Source: Kushneria avicenniae (GTDB taxonomy: Bacteria; Pseudomonadota; Gammaproteobacteria; Pseudomonadales; Halomonadaceae). From it: DNA of 64,000 bases. How positions within the stretch are numbered: the stretch's first letter is position 1; each line of letters begins with the position of its first letter. Position numbers and translations under genes: made by a program. Below are positions 36,540 through 46,000 of this stretch, in pieces. Under the pieces are notes generated by a model. The model saw only the letters and a list, made by a program, of their open reading frames with translations. It was not told where the DNA came from and did not search any database. The stretch lies in the NCBI RefSeq assembly GCF_900112585.1, contig NZ_FOLY01000004.1:186001-250000 (forward strand), given 5' to 3'.

Positions 36540-37556
36540 ATGACTTTTCTACGCCATTCACTGGCGGCCCTGTTGCTCCTGCCGGCGTCGTGCGCCATGG
36601 CCGATACCACCGACTACCCGTTGACCGTGGATAACTGCGGCATGGACATGCGCTTTGAATCGGCCCCCGAGCGCGTCATCACCATCGGTCAGTCCGCCAC
36701 GGAAATTCTCTACGCCCTGGGGCTGTCAGACCGGGTCAAGGGCACATCGGTATGGTTCACGCCGGTACTGCCGCAGTTTCGGGAAGACAACGAGCACATC
36801 GAACGTCTGGCCGACAACGATCCCGGTTTTGAATCGGTCGTGAGCAGGCGCCCCGACCTGGTGGCCGTGCAGTACGAATGGCACGTGGGGCCAGCCGGCA
36901 GCGTGGCCACGCGCGAACAGTTCAGCGAGCTGGGTATCAATACCTACATCATGCCGGCCGACTGCGATACCAAGGACAACAGTACCGGCGGTGACGGTAC
37001 CCGCACCGGCGCCTTTACGCCGGACTCGATCTACAAGGGCATCACCGAACTTGCCACCATTTTTGATGTGCAGGCGGCCGGCGCCGCACTGGTCGATGAC
37101 CTCAGGACGCGCGAGCAAAAGGCCGTCGCCAGGGCCCGAAGCCTTGATCTGCCCGCGGATCTTTCCGCCGTGTTCTGGTTCTCGTCCCCGGCCAGCGGCG
37201 CGGCTCCCTACATGGCCGGCAGGCTGGGCGCGCCGGGCTACATGATGAAGGCGCTCGGGATTCACAATGTGATCGAATCCGATGAAGAGTGGCCTACTGT
37301 GGACTGGGAGACCGTGGTGCGTGCCGATCCCGACATCATCGTGCTGGCACGCATGGATCGTCGTCGCTATCCGGCAGATGCCATCGCCGTCAAACGAGCG
37401 TTTCTCGAAAACGATCCGGTGGCGCGGGAGATGACCGCTGTTAAAGAGGGTCACATCATCGAGATGGATGCCCATGCCATGAGCGCGACCATGCGCACCA
37501 TTTACGGGCTCGAGACTCTGGCGGATGCCCTCTCGAACATGTCGTTTGACTCATGA
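36540..37556 (+). CDS. ABC transporter periplasmic binding protein (metal/siderophore type)
   Basis: 338 residues. A signal peptide (cleavage near AMA-D, residue 21) is followed by a class III binding-protein fold with the ERVITIGQSATEILYALGL and RRPDLVAVQYE segments typical of FecB/BtuF/FhuD-like proteins (Peripla_BP_2). It is the first gene of a three-gene importer, translationally coupled (ATGA) to the permease. The solute is a metal chelate or metallophore. The Zur-like upstream palindrome suggests zinc-responsive expression, which would be unusual for a plain ferric-siderophore importer. Confidence 0.87.
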   Translation: MTFLRHSLAALLLLPASCAMADTTDYPLTVDNCGMDMRFESAPERVITIGQSATEILYALGLSDRVKGTSVWFTPVLPQFREDNEHIERLADNDPGFESVVSRRPDLVAVQYEWHVGPAGSVATREQFSELGINTYIMPADCDTKDNSTGGDGTRTGAFTPDSIYKGITELATIFDVQAAGAALVDDLRTREQKAVARARSLDLPADLSAVFWFSSPASGAAPYMAGRLGAPGYMMKALGIHNVIESDEEWPTVDWETVVRADPDIIVLARMDRRRYPADAIAVKRAFLENDPVAREMTAVKEGHIIEMDAHAMSATMRTIYGLETLADALSNMSFDS

Positions 37557-38617
37557 GCATGGCGATCACGGCACACTCGCGATGGTCGCTGCCGTGGCGC
37601 TGGTGCCTGCTGGCCACCGTGCTGCTGGCCATGACCCTGATGGCCGGCACCGCCATCGGTGAAACCATGATTCCGGTAGAGACCATCCTGAAGGTAATGG
37701 CCAATCACTTCTGGGATGCCGGCTACCCGGTGGATCGCATCGATGCCGGCATCATCTGGAACTATCGGTTCAGTCGCTCGATCGTCGCGGCCTGTGTCGG
37801 CGCCGGACTGGCACTGTCAGGCGTGGTGCTTCAGGCGCTTTTGCGCAATCCGCTGGCCGACCCCTTCCTGATGGGCATTTCCGCCGGTGCCTCGACCGGG
37901 GCAGTGTCCGTCACCGTGGCGGGCCTGGGCGCCGGTGCTCTGACGCTTTCCGGCGGTGCATTTGGCGGCGCCATGCTGGCCTTTGCCATGGTGGTCGTTC
38001 TGGCCCATCTTGCCGGGCCCGGCGGGCGCGGTGGCGCCCTGCAGGCTTCGGGCGCCATCATTCTTGCCGGCATTGCCGGCGCGCAGCTCTTCAATGCACT
38101 GACCGCATTTATCATCGCACGCTCGGCCAGTGCCGAGCAGGCGCGCGGCATCATGTTCTGGTTGCTGGGGAGTCTTTCCGGCGTGCGCTGGGACGATGTA
38201 CGCCTAGCCATTCCCGCGGTACTGGCAGGCCTGGCGATCTGTCTGTGGTATCGCCGGGCGCTCGACGCCTTTACCTTCGGCACCGACAGCGCCGCCTCCA
38301 TGGGCATTGCCGTTCGGCCGGTACGCGGCATTCTGATTGCGACCATGGCGCTGGTGACCGCGGTCATGGTCTCCATGGTCGGTGCGATCGGCTTTGTCGG
38401 TCTGGTGATTCCCCATGCCATGCGCTTTCTGGTGGGCAGCCGTCATACCCGACTGGTGCCGGCCTGCGCTCTTGCCGGTGCGATCTTCATGATCGGATCG
38501 GATGTGGTCTCACGAACGCTGATTGCCGGTCAGGTGCTGCCGATCGGGGTCATCACCTCCCTGATCGGTGCGCCGGCCTTTGCGCTGATTCTGATACGCG
38601 GAGCACGCCTGACATGA
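37553..38617 (+). CDS. FecCD-family ABC transporter permease
   Basis: 354 residues and about ten helices. NYRFSRSIVAACVGAGLALSGVVLQALLRNPLADPFLMGISAGAS and GAIGFVGLVIPHAMRFLVGSRHTRLVPACALAGA are the signature blocks of iron-siderophore and vitamin B12 permeases. The start overlaps the binding-protein stop and the end overlaps the ATPase start, each by four bases. Confidence 0.93.
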   Translation: MSMAITAHSRWSLPWRWCLLATVLLAMTLMAGTAIGETMIPVETILKVMANHFWDAGYPVDRIDAGIIWNYRFSRSIVAACVGAGLALSGVVLQALLRNPLADPFLMGISAGASTGAVSVTVAGLGAGALTLSGGAFGGAMLAFAMVVVLAHLAGPGGRGGALQASGAIILAGIAGAQLFNALTAFIIARSASAEQARGIMFWLLGSLSGVRWDDVRLAIPAVLAGLAICLWYRRALDAFTFGTDSAASMGIAVRPVRGILIATMALVTAVMVSMVGAIGFVGLVIPHAMRFLVGSRHTRLVPACALAGAIFMIGSDVVSRTLIAGQVLPIGVITSLIGAPAFALILIRGARLT

Positions 38618-39378
38618 AACTGAGCGCACGGAATATCAGCTGGCAGGTCAACGGCCGCCAGCTGCTCGATAACATTCGCCTTGAGACCGTTCCCGGCGAG
38701 AATCTTGGCCTGATCGGTCCGAACGGCTCCGGCAAGACGACGCTACTGCGCATTCTGGCCGGACTGCAGAAGCCGCATACCGGCGACGTATGGCTGGGGG
38801 ATCAATCAATGTACCGGATGCGCCAGCGCCATATTGCCCGTTCCATCGCCCTGGTTGAACAGCAGGCCATGGCCAGCGATCGCATCAGCGTGCATCAGGC
38901 GGTATCGCTGGGTCGCACGCCGTATCTCTCGCCGATGCGCGGCTGGTCGCCTCAGGACGAAGCAATCGTCTCGCGCGCGCTTTACGATGTTGGCATCGAG
39001 CCTCTGAAAACGCGACCATGGCACACCCTTTCCGGCGGCGAAGGCCAGCGGGTACAGATTGCCCGGGCACTGGCCCAGCAGCCCGATATCCTGCTGCTTG
39101 ATGAGCCGACCAACCATCTGGACATTCGCCATCAGCTCTCGATTCTTGGGCTGGTGCGGGCACTGCCCATCACGGTGGTGATTGCCCTGCACGATCTCAA
39201 TCAGGCCATGGACTGCGATCGGGTCGGCGTGCTGGAGGATGGCAGACTGGTCGATATCGGCCCGCCCGAGGAGGTGCTCACGCCCCATCGACTGCGCCGG
39301 ACCTTCGGGGTGCATGCCGATGTGCTGGCCAACGCGCAGGATCAACGGCACTACATGCGGTTTCGCCAGGCGGTGTAG
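38614..39378 (+). CDS. ABC transporter ATP-binding protein (FepC/FecE type)
   Basis: 254 residues. Walker A (GPNGSGKTT), Q loop region, signature LSGGEGQR, Walker B (ILLLDEPTNHLD) and the switch His (ALHDLNQAM) are intact, so the importer should be active. It is the last gene of the importer operon. Confidence 0.93.
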   Translation: MKLSARNISWQVNGRQLLDNIRLETVPGENLGLIGPNGSGKTTLLRILAGLQKPHTGDVWLGDQSMYRMRQRHIARSIALVEQQAMASDRISVHQAVSLGRTPYLSPMRGWSPQDEAIVSRALYDVGIEPLKTRPWHTLSGGEGQRVQIARALAQQPDILLLDEPTNHLDIRHQLSILGLVRALPITVVIALHDLNQAMDCDRVGVLEDGRLVDIGPPEEVLTPHRLRRTFGVHADVLANAQDQRHYMRFRQAV

Positions 39379-39465
39379 CCCGCTCTCACGACAAGTGCCC
39401 GCTGATGATGTCAGTCATCATGGGCCCGAACGGGTCGCGAAGAATAACGCTGCAAGGAAAGCGCC

Positions 39466-39960
39466 ATGCCTGACCGCTTATTTGTCATACGCGACTACCA
39501 CGCCGGTGACGCCGACACCACGCTTGCGCTGTTTCAGCGCGCCGTACGCGAGGTGGCCTCACGGGACTACACGCCAGCTGACATCGAAGCGTGGGCCGGC
39601 CACATTGATCCAGGCGTCTGGGCCAACAGCCTTGAACGCCAATTCACCTGGCTGGCGATGCTGGACGATACTCCGGCAGGTTTTGCCAGCCTCAACGATC
39701 ACGGCCATCTCGATATGCTGTTTGTCAGCCCGGACCATCAGCGCTGCGGCGTGGCGAGTGCGCTGCTGATGACCGCCGAACAGGCTGTTCGCCAACGCGG
39801 CATGCATCAATTAACGACCGAGGCGAGCCTTACCGCCCGGCCCTTCTTTGAGGCTCAGGGGTTTGAGGTCATGAAGGCGCAGGCGATCGAGCGGCGGGGG
39901 CAGGTGCTGAGGAATTTCTGGATGGAGAAACGGTTAGACCATACCCGCAGCGCGCTCTGA
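39466..39960 (+). CDS. GNAT-family N-acetyltransferase
   Basis: 164 residues with the acetyl-CoA-binding motif A (LFVSPDHQRCGVASALL) and the RPFFEAQGFEV segment of motif B. AAGGAAAG precedes ATG 39466. The substrate is unknown. Its 3' end overlaps by 27 bases with the convergent remnant of a MmyB-type regulator. Confidence 0.87.
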   Translation: MPDRLFVIRDYHAGDADTTLALFQRAVREVASRDYTPADIEAWAGHIDPGVWANSLERQFTWLAMLDDTPAGFASLNDHGHLDMLFVSPDHQRCGVASALLMTAEQAVRQRGMHQLTTEASLTARPFFEAQGFEVMKAQAIERRGQVLRNFWMEKRLDHTRSAL

Positions 39961-40161
39961 CAGCATCTCCAGCAGACACGGCACGCCTGGCTGGCCACCG
40001 AGCGCGGCGTAATAGACCAGCCGCAGATGGCGGGATTCATCAATGATCAGAGCGGTGTGCTCGAACTCCAGTGGTCCGATACCGTCGATATTCAACCAGC
40101 GCCGGCCCTGACAGGGCGCGTGCACATCATGCTGATGCCACAGCGTTCGATACCTGCTCGA
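39934..40161 (-). pseudogene. C-terminal remnant of a MmyB-type XRE transcriptional regulator
   Basis: The minus strand encodes, in one open frame, YRTLWHQHDVHAPCQGRRW followed by a GIGPLEFEHTALIID block and an LRLVYYAA block. This matches the end of the MmyB-like ligand-binding domain (FRxLWxxHDV...G.KR..HP..G.L...L.VVY). The frame is blocked by TGA at 40162-40164, and upstream sequence turns AT-rich and unrelated. The N-terminal HTH and most of the domain are missing. It is the stump of a chromosomal gene cut by the adjacent insertion. Confidence 0.65.
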
Positions 40162-40508
40162 TCAAAAGAAGAAAATACACAGTACAGGCTGCTTTTCTGC
40201 CCTTGGACCTAAAGCAGAATTTTTTTAACAGATTTCTATATATCGTCCACCCACATGCCGATGATCACATCAGGCTTTCGAGATAGCGCATAACAATGCC
40301 TTGGGTAAACCATGCGTATGTGGATACCAAGGACAGGTCAGTAACAAAAACTGATGCAAGGTAATGCTCTCCTATCCCCCCTGCCCGCTAAACAGGAAAA
40401 ATTGCTGCGATTGTTTTCAGAGTTTCCTGAAATGTTGTCTACCCAAGCATTGACAGCTGAGCAATTAAAATCATTATTAATTTAAAATTATCTAATCAGG
40501 ATTCAGGG
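40162..40508. other. AT-rich gap before the helicase gene
   Basis: Promoter-bearing AT-rich DNA with no clear gene. A 43-codon frame (40354-40485, starting MQGNALLSPLPAKQEKLL) ends 24 bases before the helicase start. It has no ribosome site, so it is only a weak small-protein candidate. Confidence 0.4.
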
Positions 40509-43028
40509 ATGCTCTGCAAAACAATCGATGAGGATACCAACCATTCGCCCTTGCTGACTTTTGTCACGACGGAAAAAGTAAACTTTGCATCATCCCAAAA
40601 TGGAGTTTCAGTGCTCAAGAAGCTCGTCTTGGAGAATCAATCGGATGTACCACTTGAGAACCTTACTGTCGAGCTGACCTGTCAACCGGGTCTGTTGCGC
40701 CCCAAGGTCTGGAAACTGGATCGCTTGGCACCCGGAAAACAGCAAGCCTTGCACGATCTGGAAACCCCACTGGACACAGTGCTTCTTGGTGGGCTTAACG
40801 AAGCTGAAACAGGAAGACTTACGCTACAAGTGTGGCAGGACGATGTTGAATTATTGTCCGAGACTCGCCCTATCGAGATGCTGGCACGCGATGAATGGGG
40901 CGGCGTTGGCGAGATGGCACATCTTTTGGCAGCCTTCGTCTCTCCCAACGATACGGTCGTGGCCGGAGTACTAAAGGAAGCAGGACGACTTCTTGAGGCA
41001 ACAGGACAAAGCGGCAGCATGGATGGCTACCAGTCCAGAGACCCATCACGTGCATGGATGCTGGCAGGAGCCATCTGGTCTGCTGCTACCGGGCTGGGAC
41101 TGACCTATGCCGTTCCCCCTGCCAGCTTCGAACGGCAGGGACAAAAAATTCGTGACCCTGGCCGTATCCGCTCTGAAGGGCTCGCGACCTGTCTGGACAG
41201 TGCACTGTTTCTGGCGGCCTGTTTTGAGGCAGCTGGACTCAATCCTGCCGTTCTGTTTTGTGAAGGACATGCCTGGACCGGCGTATGGCTGACCGACAGA
41301 GATTTTGGAACCATCGGCGAACCGGACGTCATGACCGTCCGCAAGGCGCTTGATGCCAAAGAATTCGTCAGTCTGGAAACCACCCTGCTCACAAAACGTC
41401 CCAGCGTTGGATTCGAAGAAGCCATTGAGCGTGCGCGCGAGCTTACCTCAGAGCGCAATGAACATGATTTCATCATGGCCATCGACATTCGTCGGGGCCG
41501 TGCGGCGCGAGTGCGCCCTCTTGCAAGCCACCGTAGTGAACCCGCTACTGAAATAGCAGATATACCGGCAAGTCCCGCAGCACTTCCAAAACCACTGTCT
41601 CTGGGAATGCTGCCGGGTGAGCTGATCGAAGAAGAGCCTTCAACGCCTGCAGATCGAATCTTACGGTGGCAGAGAAAGCTGCTGGACCTCTCGTTGCGCA
41701 ACCGGTTGCTGAATTTCAAGGACAGCAAGCAGACGCTTTCATTTTTCTGTCCGGATGTTTCATCACTTGAAGATCAGCTTGCCGGTGGCAAAAAATTCCG
41801 CGTGCTGGCGCTAAAAGATGAAGACCCAGTTGGAACGCGAGATATGCTGGTCAAGGAGGAGCCGAAACTCCTCGAAGAAGTGGCCATGGACGCTTTTTCC
41901 AGGGGACAGATTGCAACGATTCTGACTCGCAAGGAGGCCGGCTCACGGCTTCTGGAGCTATACCGACGTGCCAAAAGTGACATGCAGGAAGGGGGCACCA
42001 ATACGCTTTTCCTTGCCGCCGGCTTTCTGCGTTGGAAGAAATCGGAAGGAGATACTCAAAGCTATCGTGCGCCACTTCTACTTATTCCGGTAAAGATTAC
42101 CCGGCAATCTGCACAGTCCGAATTTTTCATCGAGCATCATGAAGATGAGGTTCGCTTCAATACAACGCTCCTTGAGTTTTTGAAAAGAGACTTCGAACTT
42201 GGGGTGCCTGAGCTGGAAGGCGAGCTGCCCCGCGACGAGAGCGGCTTTGATCTGCCACGAATCTTTGAAGTCATGAGACGCAGAGTACGAGAGGTGGCAG
42301 GCTTCGAAGTAGTTGAAGATATTGCTCTGTCGACCTTTTCCTTTTCCAAGTTCCTGATGTGGAAGGATCTGGTCGAGCGTACCGACAGCCTGCGAAAAAG
42401 CGCGCTTGTGAAGCATCTGGTCGACAATCCGTCCGAGCCTTTTATTGCCGCAGGAAACCCGGGGCTCCCTGATGCTACGGATGTAGATCGACGCCTTGCA
42501 CCACGTGATCTTTTCACCCCTCTGCCTGCGGACTCTTCTCAGCTTGCAGCCGTTCTAGCGGCCGAGGAAGGATATGACTTCGTTCTCATCGGCCCGCCGG
42601 GGACAGGCAAGAGCCAGACGATCGCGAACATCATCTCGCAATGCCTCGCGGTGCAAAAAACCGTTCTCTTTGTTGCTGAAAAATCCGCGGCGCTGGATGT
42701 GGTTCATCGTCGTCTAGCAGCACATGGGCTGGGAGATGCGGTATTGGAATTGCATTCCAACAAGGCTGATCGCAAATCAGTACTATCGCAGCTCGGACGC
42801 AGCTGGAAGCGTGCGGCGCAAAATTCCGAAGCAGAGTGGATAAAGGTGACCGACGATCTTTCTGTCACCCGCGACCAATTGAATGCTTATGTCGCTGCGC
42901 TGCATGAAAGAGGAACTCAGGGCTTCAGCATCTTTCAGGCCATTGGAGAAACCGCGGGGAGATGCCGCCGTTCAGACTTTCCTTTCCGAACAAGGATGCT
43001 CACGATTCAAACAGCTATGCGCGGCTAA
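40509..43028 (+). CDS. Giant helicase-nuclease (DUF4011), N-terminal frame of a frameshifted gene
   Basis: 839-residue frame forming the first part of a roughly 1,949-residue protein. Order: an N-terminal beta-rich region; a transglutaminase/protease-like domain with a Cys-His pair (ATCLDS Cys228, EGHAW His254); DUF4011 from about residue 380 (ILRWQRKLLDLSLRNRLLNF); then the helicase N-lobe with Walker A GPPGTGKS (695-702). After about residue 816 the frame leaves the homologous path and soon stops. The rest follows in another frame from 42962. The joint sits at a GGGG run (42956-42959); restoring one G would make a continuous gene. This architecture is known from anti-phage islands (Hhe-type). 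Confidence 0.85.
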   Translation: MLCKTIDEDTNHSPLLTFVTTEKVNFASSQNGVSVLKKLVLENQSDVPLENLTVELTCQPGLLRPKVWKLDRLAPGKQQALHDLETPLDTVLLGGLNEAETGRLTLQVWQDDVELLSETRPIEMLARDEWGGVGEMAHLLAAFVSPNDTVVAGVLKEAGRLLEATGQSGSMDGYQSRDPSRAWMLAGAIWSAATGLGLTYAVPPASFERQGQKIRDPGRIRSEGLATCLDSALFLAACFEAAGLNPAVLFCEGHAWTGVWLTDRDFGTIGEPDVMTVRKALDAKEFVSLETTLLTKRPSVGFEEAIERARELTSERNEHDFIMAIDIRRGRAARVRPLASHRSEPATEIADIPASPAALPKPLSLGMLPGELIEEEPSTPADRILRWQRKLLDLSLRNRLLNFKDSKQTLSFFCPDVSSLEDQLAGGKKFRVLALKDEDPVGTRDMLVKEEPKLLEEVAMDAFSRGQIATILTRKEAGSRLLELYRRAKSDMQEGGTNTLFLAAGFLRWKKSEGDTQSYRAPLLLIPVKITRQSAQSEFFIEHHEDEVRFNTTLLEFLKRDFELGVPELEGELPRDESGFDLPRIFEVMRRRVREVAGFEVVEDIALSTFSFSKFLMWKDLVERTDSLRKSALVKHLVDNPSEPFIAAGNPGLPDATDVDRRLAPRDLFTPLPADSSQLAAVLAAEEGYDFVLIGPPGTGKSQTIANIISQCLAVQKTVLFVAEKSAALDVVHRRLAAHGLGDAVLELHSNKADRKSVLSQLGRSWKRAAQNSEAEWIKVTDDLSVTRDQLNAYVAALHERGTQGFSIFQAIGETAGRCRRSDFPFRTRMLTIQTAMRG

Positions 43029-46000
43029 GAGGTATAGCCGAGTCGCTGGGCCGATGTCATGAAATCATCGAGGAGCGACAACCATTGCCGCTTATTCAAG
43101 CGGATGACTGGTCCTTCGCCTGGCAGGCCGAACTTCTTGAGCAGACTGCTGTAATGGCTTCTGCGACACATGAGCTATCCGATGCCGCCGAGGGACTTGC
43201 TCACCAGTCCGGGTTGGGCTGGAGTGGCACCGGTGCTCCTGAACAGATCGATATCCTTCAGCAGCTTGCTGAAATATCCGCTACCGGCGAAGACGTAAGC
43301 TGGTGCCTATCGCGCGATATGGCAGAAATACAACATCAGGCACAGGAGTTGCGCGATCTGCTTGACCAATATCACAGCGCCATAGGCCGTGCTTCGGCAC
43401 GCTATCCAATGGAACGGCTTGAAGATATTCCTCTAGATAAACTGGACGAGAGCTGGCGACTCGCCCAGGCGAAGATTTGGCCGCTTGCCTTCTTCGCGAA
43501 ATCTTCGGTGCGCAAACTCCTTCAGACCTATGTTGAGAGCGGTCAGGCTGACCCTGACAGAGATATTGCCGCCATGAGAGACGCTAGGCGCTTACAGTCA
43601 GAGATCATGGACAACGTCCTGCAGCAGTGTCCTGCTGCTGACGGTGTGAACACTGATATAGACCGACTGATGAACTGGGTGGCGCAAGCAGGCAGCCTGA
43701 AAGCGATTCTGGATGCCCTTGCACCAACCGTATCGGATCAGACTCGCTGGGAAACGGCCAGGCTGAGTCTGGCCCAGCGCGCGCAAGGCGATCTGCGGCG
43801 CGCAGTGATCCACTTTTCACAGAAGCACTCTAAATGGGATAGCTGCGCGAACGCTTTTGCCCAGGCTTCACAATCAGATCCTGAAAAACTGTCGCTATCC
43901 GAACTTTCCGAGGGTCTCGACAGGATTCTGGAATACAAGGACCATCTTTCAGACTGGACACGATGGATCAGTGTTCGGCTTCAGGCCGATGCCGCTGGCC
44001 TGGCGCCACTGGTAGAGGCCATCGAAGAGGGTCGCCTTAAAGGTGATGTCGAGGTGGCCTTCGTGTCCGCTTATGCTGCCTGGTGGCTGCCACTGGCGAT
44101 AGATGCACAGCCACCGTTACGCGGTTTTTCGCACTGGGCGCACGAGGACACGATCAAACGCTTCAAGGAGCTTGATGATCGAGCAACGGAGATGGCTGCA
44201 AACCAGGTTCTAAACCGTATTCAGCATGGCCTGCCGGCTCAGGACGCTGTGCCACGACGATCCGAACTCGGCACGCTTCGGCACCAGCTGACTCTTCAAC
44301 GGCCAAGTATGCCGATTCGAACCTTGATTTCGGAAATGCCGGACAGCTTTACCAGGCTGGCACCCTGCGTACTGATGTCCCCCCTGTCGGTGGCACAGTA
44401 CCTGCCTGCTGGACAGGCCGCCTTCGACGTCGTGATTTTCGACGAGGCTTCTCAGATCACGACATGGGACGCCATCGGCGCGATCGCCCGCGGGCGTCAG
44501 GCCATCATTGTGGGTGATCCCAAGCAGCTACCCCCTACCAATTTCTTTGGCCGCAGTGATGATGGCGATGAGGACATGCCCGAAGCAGAACGCGATCTGG
44601 CGTCCATCCTCGACGAAGTGGCTTCGGCCGGTATTCCGACTCAACAGCTCGACTGGCATTATCGCAGCCGGGATGAATCGCTCATTGCCTTCTCCAACTG
44701 GCACTATTACGACGGTCGCCTAGTGACCTTCCCGTCTCCCACGACTGCCTCCGAGGCGGTAACGTTACACCAGGTAGATGGTGTTTACGGGCGTGGTCAG
44801 GGACGCACGAATGATGCAGAGGCGCGTGCGATCGTGCACAAGACAGTGCGTCGCTTGAGCGAATGGCTGACATGGCCCGAGGAAGATCGCCTGACGCTGG
44901 GCATCATCACCTTCAACATTCAGCAGCAGAGCCTCATCCTCGATCTGCTCGACGAAGAGCGGCGGCAAAATCCTGATCTGGAATGGTTCTTCGAAGATGC
45001 CCGGGAAGAACCCGTGATCGTCAAGAACCTGGAAAACATCCAGGGCGATGAACGCGATGTGATGCTTTTTTCGATCACCTTTGGACCGGATCATGCAGGC
45101 CGACTTTCGATGGCCTTCGGCGCCTTGAACAGTGATGGTGGCGAAAAGCGTCTGAATGTCGCCGTGACCCGCGCTCGGCAGGAGCTACACATTTTTGCCT
45201 CCATACGCGCCGACCAGATCGATCTCACTCGTACCAAAGCCACTGGGGTGAAGCATCTCAAGGCGTTTCTCGACTTCGCCGCGCGTGGCCCGATAGCCTT
45301 GCCGGCGCAGGACGAAGGCTCACTGGGTTCGGTCGAGAATGTCTTTGAAGGCGCAATCAAGGCGGCAATCGAGGCAAAAGGATGGGAACTTCGCCCACAG
45401 ATCGGCGTTTCAGGCTTTCGCATCGATCTGGGCGTGGTCCATCCGGATCATGCTGGCGTGTATATGGCTGGTATCGAATGCGATGGCGCAACGTATCATG
45501 GCTCTGCTACGGCGCGGGACAGGGACAAGATTCGACAGGCGGTTCTTGAGAATCTTGGTTGGACCATCCTGCGCATCTGGTCCACTGACTGGTTTCGAAA
45601 CCCGGGTATGGTTGCCGACCGCATCCACAAGATGCTTGTAGAGCATCTGGAAACAGACCGCAGCAGGAGGGCAGCAGAAAAAACCACCCCTGAACTGACC
45701 GATCAGGAAGAGAGTACCACTGACTGCACCACACATACCGAACCGGAGAGTGGCGTTACGCCGCATAGCCTCGCAAACGATCAGGCTTCTGAAGTAATGA
45801 AGAAGGAAGGCTCACCCACGAGCGAGACGCCTGTATTCGCGAAGTCAGTGTCTTCTGAGCACTTCGCAAAATCAGCAGCCACGGGCCTCGACCAACCTGT
45901 ACCTGATCCCGTCCAGTTCTATCATCAGGACTACATTCCGACCCTGGAACTTCTTGTGGCCAATATCGTTGAGCACGAGGGCCCCATACCTTTGGGTCTG

